DNA from: Crateriforma spongiae
Lineage (GTDB): Bacteria; Planctomycetota; Planctomycetia; Pirellulales; Pirellulaceae
NCBI RefSeq assembly: GCF_012290005.1
Contig: NZ_JAAXMS010000003.1
Coordinates: forward strand, 124,001-188,000
DNA length: 64,000 nucleotides
Reading direction: 5' to 3'
The position numbers were made by a program, and so were the translations under genes. Shown here one piece after another: positions 44,260-54,000 of this stretch. Every line of letters begins with the position of its first letter. Positions within the stretch are counted from its first letter, which is position 1. The notes below the pieces were generated by a model. It did no database searches. It had not been told where the DNA came from and saw only the letters and a list, made by a program, of their open reading frames with translations.

Positions 44260-45591
44260 TTACTCGTGGCGCAGGGCGTCGATCGGGTTCATTTTGGCCG
44301 CCCGGATCGCCGGATAAAGCCCGCTGACCAGGCCGACCAATACGGCGATGGCCACCGCGATCGGGATGGTCGCGTAAACGATCGTCGGCTCCGCTTCGCG
44401 AATCGCATCGGGAAGCGCCGCAAATTGGTCGGGGAAGCTGCGGCTGACGACGTAAATGAACCCGCGATACATCAGCGGTCCGGCAAAGCCCAGCAGAATC
44501 CCAAGGAACGCACCGGCAAAGGAAAGGACGATCGTTTCGATCAAGAATTGCTGGACGATATCACGCTGCTTCGCACCCAGTGCGCGACGAATCCCGATTT
44601 CGCGAGTCCGCTCGGTGACGCTGGCCAGCATGATGTTCATGATCCCGATACCGCCGACGATCAGCGAAATACACGCGATCAAGATCCCGATGCCAAGGAA
44701 CATCAAACGCAGGTTCCGGGCCTGTTCCAGCAATTCCTTGGGGACCACCGTCGCCACGTCGTCCATTTCGTCATGCGTTTCACCGATGATGGATTTGACC
44801 ATGGCCGCGGAAGCTTCCACCTGTTCCAGACGCTCCACCTGCAGTGTGATCTGGTTCAGTTCCATGATTTCGATTTCGAACTGGCCGCCACGCCGCGAAA
44901 CGACCGTGTCCCCGATCCGTCGCCGGACCGTTTCGATGGGAACATAGATGTCTTTGGAAAAGTCTTGCGAATCCAGGCTGCCGCCGATGGCCGCGGACGC
45001 TTCGCGATGTTCCAACACGCCGACGATGCGGTAGTAATCGGTGTGTTCGGGAATGTAGATCCGCTTGCCCAGTGGTTCTTCATACGGGAACAATTTCTCG
45101 GCGACACCGGCGCTGATCACGCACACCGTGTCGGCCTTGACCCGATCGGCATCGGTCAGAAATCGGCCGCCCCGATCTCGAATCACCAAGTGATTGACAT
45201 CGGCATAGTTCGGGGTGCATCCCACCAAGCGTCCGTCGACGGTGCGATCGCCATAAATGAATTGGCGACGAATTTCACGGATCGGCGTCGCCTGGGTGAT
45301 GGTGGGAACCATCGACAAGACACGATCCAGGTCGCTGCGCATAAGCCCATAGTCGGCGGCACGCTGGCCCGCCATTTTTTCAGCGGGCGGTTTAACGCTG
45401 CGGATGATGATCGTGTTGGCACCCAACGATTCGATCTGGCGTTGGACTTGATCACTGGCACCCTGGCTGATCGCGGTCAGCACGATCACGGCCCAGACAC
45501 CGATCAGGATGCCCAGCATCGTCAGGCCGGTTCGCAGCGGGTGCAGCATCAACGTTTTGATGCCCAAGCGAAGCGTTCGGATCCATTGCAT
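44260..45591 (-). CDS. MacB-type ABC transporter permease
   Basis: A 443-aa FtsX/MacB-type permease: one N-terminal helix (LTMLGILIGVWAVIVLTAIS), a periplasmic MacB_PCD domain (residues about 45-280), and three C-terminal helices with the conserved IGIMNIMLASVTERTREIGI and RRALGAKQRDI. The ending GLYPAIRAAKMNPIDALRHE is the family hallmark. Unlike E. coli MacB the ATPase is a separate protein, encoded 24 bases upstream. It is the last gene of the adaptor-ATPase-permease operon. Confidence 0.94.
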   Translation of the reverse strand: MQWIRTLRLGIKTLMLHPLRTGLTMLGILIGVWAVIVLTAISQGASDQVQRQIESLGANTIIIRSVKPPAEKMAGQRAADYGLMRSDLDRVLSMVPTITQATPIREIRRQFIYGDRTVDGRLVGCTPNYADVNHLVIRDRGGRFLTDADRVKADTVCVISAGVAEKLFPYEEPLGKRIYIPEHTDYYRIVGVLEHREASAAIGGSLDSQDFSKDIYVPIETVRRRIGDTVVSRRGGQFEIEIMELNQITLQVERLEQVEASAAMVKSIIGETHDEMDDVATVVPKELLEQARNLRLMFLGIGILIACISLIVGGIGIMNIMLASVTERTREIGIRRALGAKQRDIVQQFLIETIVLSFAGAFLGILLGFAGPLMYRGFIYVVSRSFPDQFAALPDAIREAEPTIVYATIPIAVAIAVLVGLVSGLYPAIRAAKMNPIDALRHE

Positions 45592-45615
45592 GGCGGATGA
45601 CTCTTGGCCAGACGA

Positions 45616-46449
45616 CTAGTGTTCGCGTTGTTTCAACAGTTCGACATTGGCACGTTGGCGATCACGCGCCTGTTGCCGATGTTCTTCGGAATTGTCCGTA
45701 TCGCTATGCAACATTCCGTCTTTCAAGCGAATCACCCGCCGTGCGCGGTCGGCCACATCGTCCTCGTGCGTGACCATGATGATCGTTCGACCTTCTTCAT
45801 TCAGCTGTTCAAACAGCGTCAAGATTTCTTCGGTCGTGATCGAGTCCAAGTTACCGGTGGATTCATCGGCCAGGACAAAATAGGGATCGTTGACCAAACT
45901 GCGTGCGATGGCCACACGCTGTTGCTGACCCCCGGAAAGCTGATTGGGGCGGTGGTCCAAGCGATCCGCCAACCCGACCCGCTCGGCCAATTCAATCGAA
46001 CGATCACGTTCTTTGGCACCGATGCGACCCTGGTAAAACAGTGGCACCTGAATGTTTTCAACCACGGTCAATTGTTGGATCAGGTTGTACGACTGGAACA
46101 CGAACCCGATCCGTTCGCTGCGGATTTCCGCCAGCTGGTCGTCGGTCATCGTGGAAATGTCATCGTCGCCCAACAGCAGGCTGCCGTTGGTCGGTTTGTC
46201 CAGGCATCCCAGCAGATTCAACAACGTTGATTTACCGCTTCCCGACGGTCCCATGATGGCAACGTAATCGCCTTCTGGGACGTCAAACGAAACCCCGCGC
46301 AACGCTCGGACGGTTTCGCTTTTCAGCACGTATTCTTTGGTCAGATCGCGGATCGACGTGGCCAGTCGTCTCGGGGCGTCGGCGGAATTGCCGGTCGCAC
46401 TGACGGGGCCCGGTTCGGTCGTCGTTCCGTATGCATCGCTTAAGCTCAC
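45616..46449 (-). CDS. ABC transporter ATPase, MacB/LolD type
   Basis: A 277-aa ATPase with Walker A GPSGSGKSTLLNLLG, Q loop FVFQSYNLIQQLTVVEN, signature LSGGQQQRVAIARSLV, and Walker B YFVLADESTGNLDS. About 35 extra residues precede the domain and a charged tail (HRQQARDRQRANVELLKQRE) follows it. It powers the MacA/MacB-like exporter formed with its neighbours. Its ATG overlaps the adaptor stop by 4 bases. Confidence 0.96.
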   Translation of the reverse strand: MSLSDAYGTTTEPGPVSATGNSADAPRRLATSIRDLTKEYVLKSETVRALRGVSFDVPEGDYVAIMGPSGSGKSTLLNLLGCLDKPTNGSLLLGDDDISTMTDDQLAEIRSERIGFVFQSYNLIQQLTVVENIQVPLFYQGRIGAKERDRSIELAERVGLADRLDHRPNQLSGGQQQRVAIARSLVNDPYFVLADESTGNLDSITTEEILTLFEQLNEEGRTIIMVTHEDDVADRARRVIRLKDGMLHSDTDNSEEHRQQARDRQRANVELLKQREH

Positions 46450-48305
46450 TGCGGGCCTCCTCCGCTGCCCATGGCCGAACGCAGGCCTTTGGTCAATTCG
46501 GCGCGAGTCACAACGCCGTCACCGTCGGCGTCGGCGGACTCCAGGCGGCTGCGGAATCGACCGTCGACCGCTTGGATTTCTTCGGCCGACAGCTTGCCGT
46601 CACCGTCGGTGTCGTTGCGTTCCATGCTGCGGGTGACAATCGTATTGATGTCGGGGGCACCACCGCCGCCGGGACCACCCGCGCCGGGACCGCCACCGCC
46701 AGGTCCGCCGGGACCGGGACGTCCGCCAGGCCCACCTGCACCAGGTCCACCCGCGCCGGGCCCGCCGGCTCGCGGGCCGCTGGGACCATCGAAGTCGCCT
46801 TTTCGGGCGGCGTCTTCGTCACGCAGTTCTTTCAGGTCGCTGTTGTCCTCGGCTGTCAGCTCCGGCAAATCCATCAGGTTCAAGTGTTCGCGAAGGTTCA
46901 GCACGACGATTTCGTTTTCTTCCAGCCCGCTGTCGATGCTGGCCATGGTGTCGTTGGTCGCGTTGACATCGACCTGGCGAGTTTCGAAATCCATTTCGCC
47001 GGTCTTCACCAGCGAATACATTTCGCCACCATGTTCGTAGAGACCTTGGATCGGAATCTGCAACGCATCGTCCAGTTGTTCCACGAAGATCTGGGCTTCG
47101 GCGGTCATGCCGGTTCGGATGTTGTCCGGCGGATCGATGATTTTGACGATGGTCGCGTATTCTTTGACGCTGCTGCTGAACCAGCTACCGGGTTCAGCAT
47201 ACCGGTTGACCTTGGTCACGACGCCACGCAAATCGGTCCCCGGCAGGGCATCGATGCGGATTCGCACGGGCATGCCGGCTTGGATCAAGGTGATGCGAGA
47301 TTCATTGACCGTGCATTTGATCTGCATTTGTGTGGGGTCGGGCAGATTGATCAACGCTTGGCGTTCGCGAACGTTGGCCCCCGCTTCGACGACGAATTCG
47401 GCGTTACCACCGCGGCTGCTGAACTTGTTGGCGTGCACGACGACGCCGTCGGCCGGAGCGTACATGACGCAGCCGTCCAGTTGCTTTTGCAGGTCGTTGT
47501 ACTCGCGTTCCTTCTCCATCAAATCGCTTCGCGCGGCGCCAAGGGTGGCCTCCGCGGCTTCGATATCGCTGTCGAACTGGACCAGCATTTTTTGGCGAGT
47601 CAGGTTTTGCAGCACGCGAAGCCGACCCTCGGCGGCTTCCAACTGGTTCCTGGCATTGGCGACGGCAAACTTGTCGGCTTCCAGTTGCAGCGATTTGACC
47701 AATCCCTTGGCGACCAGTCGCTCGCTGGACTGTAAAGCCAGTTGGGCCTTTCGCAGTTCCTGTTCGGCGACCGCCATCTCGCTCTTGATTGCTCGTTCTT
47801 CGGTCTTGAAGACACCTTCCAGATATTCTTGCCGGGCGATTTTGGCTTGTTCCACCGCGGCTTCCGCCGTCGCGACACTGGCTTCGGCGGTGATCACCGA
47901 GATCTTGGAGGCGTTCAGCAGTTCTTCGATCGATGACGAATCCAGTTCGACCAGCTTGTCGCCCTTCTTGACCCGTGCACCTTCGTCGATCACCCACAAA
48001 ATTGGTGTCCCGCCGGTGCCACGCGATTTGACTTCGCAAATGACTTCGATGTTGCTGCTACTTTCGATTTCGCCCTGCTCCAATACGACGTGATCGAAAC
48101 TGCCGCGACTGACGGGCGTTGTGATCAGATCATCCAGGGAGATCGTCTTTTCCGCGCCAAAGTAGAACTTGTAACTCAGAAACCCTGACACGCCGACAAG
48201 GACCAGCAACACGACAACTGCGGTCATCAGACCGCCGCGTCGCGAATCGGCCAATCGACGTGTCGCAAGTACGGGAGCGACGACCCGTGGGCGGATCAGC
48301 GGCAT
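46446..48305 (-). CDS. MacA-like adaptor fused to a Gly/Pro linker and EF-hand pair
   Basis: A 619-aa membrane-fusion protein. One N-terminal helix (MTAVVVLLVLVGVSGFLSYK), lipoyl halves and a coiled-coil hairpin (about 130-280, EAAVEQAKIARQEYLEG), and beta domains to about residue 470 form a normal adaptor. The C-terminal 150 residues are unusual: a Gly/Pro/Ala-rich low-complexity stretch (about 505-550, repeats of AGGPG) and two EF-hand loops, DTDGDGKLSAEE (565-576) and DADGDGVVTRAE (592-603), with calcium-ligand spacing intact. EF-hands on exporter adaptors are not a usual feature of MacA. It is first in the three-gene operon; an alternative start is the Met at residue 27. Confidence 0.92.
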   Translation of the reverse strand: MPLIRPRVVAPVLATRRLADSRRGGLMTAVVVLLVLVGVSGFLSYKFYFGAEKTISLDDLITTPVSRGSFDHVVLEQGEIESSSNIEVICEVKSRGTGGTPILWVIDEGARVKKGDKLVELDSSSIEELLNASKISVITAEASVATAEAAVEQAKIARQEYLEGVFKTEERAIKSEMAVAEQELRKAQLALQSSERLVAKGLVKSLQLEADKFAVANARNQLEAAEGRLRVLQNLTRQKMLVQFDSDIEAAEATLGAARSDLMEKEREYNDLQKQLDGCVMYAPADGVVVHANKFSSRGGNAEFVVEAGANVRERQALINLPDPTQMQIKCTVNESRITLIQAGMPVRIRIDALPGTDLRGVVTKVNRYAEPGSWFSSSVKEYATIVKIIDPPDNIRTGMTAEAQIFVEQLDDALQIPIQGLYEHGGEMYSLVKTGEMDFETRQVDVNATNDTMASIDSGLEENEIVVLNLREHLNLMDLPELTAEDNSDLKELRDEDAARKGDFDGPSGPRAGGPGAGGPGAGGPGGRPGPGGPGGGGPGAGGPGGGGAPDINTIVTRSMERNDTDGDGKLSAEEIQAVDGRFRSRLESADADGDGVVTRAELTKGLRSAMGSGGGPQ

Positions 48306-48716
48306 GACAGTGGCGGGGGGCAGGAGGAGGGGGAAGGACCAAGTAAACCGAGCCGTAAGTGTTCAAACACCTCCGTGCTCATTTGGTTTCGCCGTTTCTG
48401 CGTCATTTTGTCGGGGCGAAATTCCCGCATCGGGCGAACCCAACGATCTTAGTCGAAACGGGCGGACCCGATACAACCACTTTTGCGCCAAATCGACCAA
48501 GCGATCCGGTCGATCGTGCGATCGGCGGCGGTTTGTATCAATCATGACCGACCCGACCGGGCGCATCGCACCGGGATCACGAGCGTCCACGTTGCGCCAG
48601 GACCCGAGCCCCCAGTGCATCTTGGCGAAGTCTGGGGACCGATCGATTCGCAGAAATCACCGACCAAGTGGTGGCATCGAAGCGGCGATGTTGCCGCAAT
48701 CTCGACACGTTCCAGA
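48306..48716. other. 411-nt spacer upstream of the exporter operon
   Basis: No credible gene. It holds the promoter side of the adaptor operon and the 3-prime end of the UDP-sugar pyrophosphorylase gene, both on the minus strand. A purine-rich run lies at 48311-48335. I saw no clear promoter, terminator or known RNA. Confidence 0.45.
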
Positions 48717-50117
48717 TTAGCCCCGAGTCAAGAATTGGTCGCCGTCGATGCTGCCCAAGTCGGCGGCCGAGTCACGGATTTGATCGGCGTCCAGCGCAAA
48801 GCTTGGCGAAATTTCCACCGTCGCATCGTCGGCAACGCTGACGCCGGCCTGTCGCAGCCAGCGTTTGTGCAGGTCCGAAATCGCCTGACGAGCCAAGCTG
48901 GGCGTGTCGTTTTCAGCACCTTCGGCGTTTTTGACCGGTGCGAATGCATCGGCCGGGATGACTTCGACCACGATCCCGCGACGGGCCTGTGGCAACAAGT
49001 CGAAGATGAACTTTTCAAACTTGATCGCGTTGGGCGAATCCGGTTTGACCATTTGGCCAGATTCGTCCAAGTAAGGAACCTTCTTGTTGGCCCGGTGAAA
49101 CGGCAACGCTTCGGCCGATTCGCTGGCCCGACGTAGGAAGTCGACGTTGAAGACGTGAACGGCAATGCTGCCCGCCCACAATCGCAATGAGCCGTCGTCG
49201 TTGGTCGCTTCGGCGGCTTCGTCGGGCAAGTCGCTGTATTCGATGATCTGCATGCGGTCACCGACCTGGACCACGTTGCCCACGCGTTCGGTCGGGTAAC
49301 GTTTGCGAACCACTTGGCTGGTCAGTTCGCTATCCGCCAGCAAGTGATGGCCGATGAACGTCGGATCCATCAGTTGAATCAATGGATTGTCGACTTGGAA
49401 ATAGAACAGGTACTGCACGCCACGTTTTTCCATGTCGTCCAGCGATCCGCTGCGTGCCAGCGCGGCCACCGTCCCGCCGTGACCGTCCGGGCTGAGCGCC
49501 AAGCTGTCGGGCGATGCCAGCAACAACTTGCCCGATTCAGCGTCAACCGCCGGCATGGTGCCTTGCTTGAAGATTCGAACTGAATCACGAGGCAGTCCCA
49601 AGTAATCGTTGTCTTCGAAATACTGTCGCGTCGCCGCATCGGTCGCTTCGCTGGTCATCACATACCAGGGGATCGTCACGTCATAGCGTTTGGATGTCGC
49701 GGCAATGCGGTCGGCAAAAACTTGGAACAGCGTCCGATTGCTTAGCGGGCCGACCGGAAACATGCCCTTGGGTTTGTCGAATCCTAGGCGGGTGCCCTGG
49801 CCACCGGCGACAACGATTGCGGCCAACTTGCCCTCGCGGATCGCCTGTTCGCCGGCCTTGCGGGCATCGTCGGTCGACCAATCGACGCCGGTCCCGTCGG
49901 CACCCACCGCCGGCGGCGGATCTGAATTTTTGGCGATCGCCGCAAAGTCCGGCTTCTCGTCTTCGTCAGCAACCAGCTTGGAAAGCAGAGACAGGTCGAT
50001 GTCCTGAATCTGATCGGCTAGCTGTGCCTTGCCGGCATCATCCAGTTCGTCCCAGTGCCGCAGGATGTGTTGCTGGTCGAATGCTTCCAGGGCGGCGGTC
50101 AGTTGCGTTTTGTCCAT
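48717..50117 (-). CDS. eukaryote-type UDP-sugar (UDP-GlcNAc-like) pyrophosphorylase
   Basis: A 466-aa UDPGP-family enzyme. The nucleotide loop is VVAGGQGTRLGFDKPKGMFP, followed by PLSNRTLFQVFADRI, MTSEATDAATRQYFED, PDGHGGTVAALARSG, and FYFQVDNPLIQLMDP. The NAIKFEKFIFDLLP block is the same pattern as in eukaryotic UAP1/AGX enzymes. Bacterial GlmU has a different fold order and is not related in this way. It would make UDP-GlcNAc or a similar UDP-sugar from UTP and the sugar phosphate. Confidence 0.9.
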   Translation of the reverse strand: MDKTQLTAALEAFDQQHILRHWDELDDAGKAQLADQIQDIDLSLLSKLVADEDEKPDFAAIAKNSDPPPAVGADGTGVDWSTDDARKAGEQAIREGKLAAIVVAGGQGTRLGFDKPKGMFPVGPLSNRTLFQVFADRIAATSKRYDVTIPWYVMTSEATDAATRQYFEDNDYLGLPRDSVRIFKQGTMPAVDAESGKLLLASPDSLALSPDGHGGTVAALARSGSLDDMEKRGVQYLFYFQVDNPLIQLMDPTFIGHHLLADSELTSQVVRKRYPTERVGNVVQVGDRMQIIEYSDLPDEAAEATNDDGSLRLWAGSIAVHVFNVDFLRRASESAEALPFHRANKKVPYLDESGQMVKPDSPNAIKFEKFIFDLLPQARRGIVVEVIPADAFAPVKNAEGAENDTPSLARQAISDLHKRWLRQAGVSVADDATVEISPSFALDADQIRDSAADLGSIDGDQFLTRG

Positions 50118-50246
50118 CGGGCTGCGCTAAGGGGTCAACAAGAATGGGAAGAAGACAAGGTCGAAACATTCATCCGGCGACATCCTGTCGAACCGACGAT
50201 GCGAATCAATCCGGGGCCCAGGCGCTGCAGGTTGCATCGGTTGCCG

Positions 50247-51014
50247 TTAATGCCGTTGATGCCAGGCGTCCGAATCGTATCGTTCGCGACGCAGCTGGTC
50301 GGTCATGGCGACGCGTGGGTCGGATGAATCGTCGGTTGCAACGGTCAGCGATTGGTGTGCCGAAAACTCGTTGGCCAAATCTTCGGCTAATCGGGATGGT
50401 TCGCAAGGGACGTTGGTGATGAACTGGCGGTGTCGGCGACCCTGGCGATACTCGGGCTGGCGTGGTGCGACGGCCAGGCACGAGGCGATCTGGTCCAAAT
50501 CCGCAGCGTGCAAAATCGTCCCGTGGTACAGCAAGTGACCACGGGTGATTCGCAGGCTGTTTCCTGAAAACTTCTTATTTTGCCACGTCAGGTCGCAGAT
50601 GCCTTGCCACTGGGCGTCGGGTTGCTGTCGCTGCACAGCGGTCAAAACGCGGCGGATCACGTATTCGTGGGCCGCGTCGACATGCCGCAGATGTGGATGT
50701 TCTTCCAGGCTGATGACCACGCTGTACATCAGGCATCCCGCGCCGCCGACCACCGACGCACCGCCGGTGACACGCCGCAGCACCGGGATGTTTTGGCGAT
50801 CACAGTATCCATGATCCACCTCGACGGCCCATTTCGACGACCGCCCCAGGACCACCACCGGGCGATCGAACTGCCATGTCCGCAACGCGGGCGGATGACG
50901 CGAAGCATCCGCCAGATTCAAGACGGCTTCGTCCATCGCCAGTTGGCTGCGCGGGCAAAGCGGTGGCCCCGTCAAACACAGTCGAATCACAGCGTCATGA
51001 TCCTCGCAACGCAT
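50247..51014 (-). CDS. lipoate-protein ligase A-like protein
   Basis: A 255-aa BPL/LplA/LipB-fold protein. The blocks QLAMDEAVLNLAD, RPVVVLGRSSK, PVLRRVTGGASVVGGAGCLM and NKKFSGNSLRITRGHLLYHG correspond in order to the substrate-binding loops of lipoate ligases, including the conserved Lys-Lys before FSG. It may attach lipoate or octanoate to carrier proteins, or transfer it between them. Its start overlaps the end of the FtsX permease gene by 20 bases. The last 40 residues are polar and not conserved-looking. Confidence 0.85.
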   Translation of the reverse strand: MRCEDHDAVIRLCLTGPPLCPRSQLAMDEAVLNLADASRHPPALRTWQFDRPVVVLGRSSKWAVEVDHGYCDRQNIPVLRRVTGGASVVGGAGCLMYSVVISLEEHPHLRHVDAAHEYVIRRVLTAVQRQQPDAQWQGICDLTWQNKKFSGNSLRITRGHLLYHGTILHAADLDQIASCLAVAPRQPEYRQGRRHRQFITNVPCEPSRLAEDLANEFSAHQSLTVATDDSSDPRVAMTDQLRRERYDSDAWHQRH

Positions 51015-54000
51015 CCAGCAGCGGCATGCGTATCACGCGAACCACCGCTATCAGGCCGGCCAGACTGCCCAAAATCAGGATCGCGACGACAATGAAAATC
51101 GGGCCGGCAATCGGCGGCGTTAGTCCGCTAAGGATTCCGTAAGGCAATACGGCCAAAGCAGCACACAGCCCTCCGCATCCCAGTCCGATCAACAGCAACG
51201 TCACCGTTTCGGTCATGACCAATTGGGCCAACTTTCCACGCGGAAACCCGAGAGCCCCCAACACGGCCAGTTCACGTCTTCGTTCCAGAACGCTTCGCAA
51301 CTGTGCCACCGCCAAACCGATGGTTCCCAGCAACAACCCCAGGCCGCCCAGACTTTGGAACGTGCTGAGGTAAGTGTTTTGAACCGCCAACAAGCCTGCC
51401 AAGACGGACCTTGTCGATGACAGGTCCATCCCCAAGTCGCCTAAACGGTTCTCCAAAATGGCGGATACTTCGTCGACCTTTTCCCCATCGGGGACACGAA
51501 CGAGATAGCTGGAATAACCGCTGACATCGGGGAACAGGCGTTGGAAGTTTGCTTCGCCGATCATCAGTTTTCCCTGCAAGACTGAATTGCTAAGCAGGCC
51601 GACGACGCGAAAATGGATGTCCGCGTTGTCGTAGTCGAACGACCGGACTTCGCCCACGCCGCCCCGCATCTGCAGGCTCCACATCGCGGTGCCCTGATCC
51701 AGAATCACCGGAATCGGATCATCCTCCGTGCCACTTGCCACTTCGTTTAGCAGCGTCCACGGGCTGGCGTCACCTGCCACTTCGTCGTGACCGGCCCAGG
51801 CAAAGCGAGTGCTTGCACCGGAGCCTTCGGGTGCTCCTCCGACGACCGTGGTTCCGAAATCTTCGGGCAATCCCAAAATCGTGGGTTGAGTGGCCTGGTA
51901 CAGGTTGTTGCAACTGGCATCCTGTCCGCGACGTTGACGCATCGCCACGATGTCGACATCGGCCAATCGGTCGATGTCTTGCCCGAACCAGTTCTGTCGA
52001 ACTTCTACCAGGTTGATGTCGCGGTACAGCGGCTGGGCGGATGTCCCGATCAGATCAAAGCCGCCGGTGCCCTCGTCGGTCGGTCGCAACTGAAAGGCTG
52101 ACATGGCGATGATCAAAAACGTCGCCGTCGCCATCAAGCCGATCGTCAATGTGCTGCGTAGCGGGTTTCGGCCGACGCTGCGGGTGGCCAAGGCGGTCAG
52201 GCCGCCGGGCCCCGACGTGACGCCTGCCGCGGCTGATGAACTTTCGCCGGCGGACGAAAAGCGGAAATGCGAATAGACCGCGGCCAGTGCGGCCAACAGC
52301 AACAGCATCCCCGCACCAACAAAGCCACCGGCCGCCGCGGTCCCGCCGGCGGTCACGCCTCCAATCGATGCCGCGATCGCCGCCAAGACACAACCGATGA
52401 CCAGGTAGCGGATCCAGCGTTTGGTGGAAGACGACGCATCGGCGTGAAGCAAATCGGACGCCTGGTCCCGCCCACCAAGCAGATCGGTCGCCGGGATTCG
52501 GCTCAGGCTGCGGACCGACAACCAAAGCGTTGCAGCGGAGACGGCGAAGCCGGATATCCCGCCGATGGCAAGGCTGGTCGGTGTCCAATCGAATCGCAGA
52601 AACGGAACCGTCACCGCGCCCACCCATGCCGTGCGCAGCCCCCAAAGGACCAGCCAGGCGTAGGCGAAGCCGCCCGCGATTCCGATCAGCACGCCCATCG
52701 CTGCGACCAGCAAGCCTTCGCCCAAGATCAGACGAGAGACTTGGGGTTGCTGCCAACCGACGGCCAACAGAGTTCCCAATTCTTTCAAGCGTTCGCCCAG
52801 GCCCAAGCGGAACAACATCGCGATCAACATCAATGCGGCGGCGATGACGAAAAAACTGAGCGACAGAAACAACGCGTCAAACGGTGTCGTGCCGCGAGAT
52901 GCACTCAACTGTTCGCTGCGGATCGGAATCGGCCGCCATCCGACCTGGTCGGCGACTTTCAGGACGGCCGCATCAATGCGGGATTTCAATTCCGGTTCAC
53001 TTAGCGGCGGGTCGGGCGCGATTCGCAGGCTGGTGGTCTTACCGAATCGGCTGGCGAAGTAACGTCGACCGACCTTCAACGGGATAAACGCCTTGGGGGT
53101 CAATCGGTGCTCGTTCCAGTAGGTGTCGTCCTCCGGTTCAATCTTTCGTTCCAGTTCGAATGGCAAATCCCAATCGCTGATCGATTCTTGGTCGGTCACG
53201 CCTGGGACCGTCGGCGTCAGGTCCGGGTCGTTGTACACCGTCGGTGGATCGTCATACACCGCGTCACGATTGCGGCGGTAAGGTCGGGACGGACGCGTGA
53301 TCGGGACGATCTGTGTCACCACCGCCGGAAAATAACGCTCCACTTCACGGCCGCGATCGACCTCCGGTTCGTAGTAGGCGATCCGCAAACGATCTCCGAC
53401 CTTCGCGTTCAGTCGGTCGGCGGCCCAATCATTGATGACAATCGGCGACGGTCGTGAATCCGTCGCCGTGTCGCTGTTTTCCGGCGCCGATGCGGTCGGG
53501 CTCGTTTCGCTTTCGTAATCCAGCGGCAGTGATTCCGTCGAATCAATCGCCGTGATGATGCTGTACGGAACCGACGCGACGACATTGCCTGCGTCATCCA
53601 GCTTTTCAATCGCATTGGCCAGATAGGTCATCACCGGCGTTGCCGCGCCGGGGATAGCATCGGTGACGGCGTTGACGATCACGTCATCGATCAACAACTG
53701 CTCGCTGGTCAGCGAATCGTATTGAAAAACAGGTTCCGCATCCGGTTCGGCGTTTTGAGGCTGAATCGCGGTGACGCGTGAAAGCTTCAGCCCGAGGTCA
53801 CCCAGATCCAAACTCAAATCGTCCCGCGTCAGAGGTTCGGGTGACAAAAGCAGATTTGCGGCGCCCGGTCGGTCAAGAACGTCCGCGATCAATTCACGTT
53901 TCAGGTAGGCACACAGCGGCGTGGACTGGCTGGCCGACAAAGAAAAACGGCCCAGCCCGCGGTTGTCGACGATCGCGGCAACCGTCATGCGTGGCAGTCC

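Noticed and set aside
44089-45600. 503-aa plus-strand ORF
   Set aside because: Antisense to the MacB-type permease, which is clearly the real gene.
46650-46800. Repeat array resembling a tandem DNA repeat
   Set aside because: It is the coding sequence of the Gly/Pro-rich linker in the adaptor protein and stays in frame; it is not a CRISPR or separate element.
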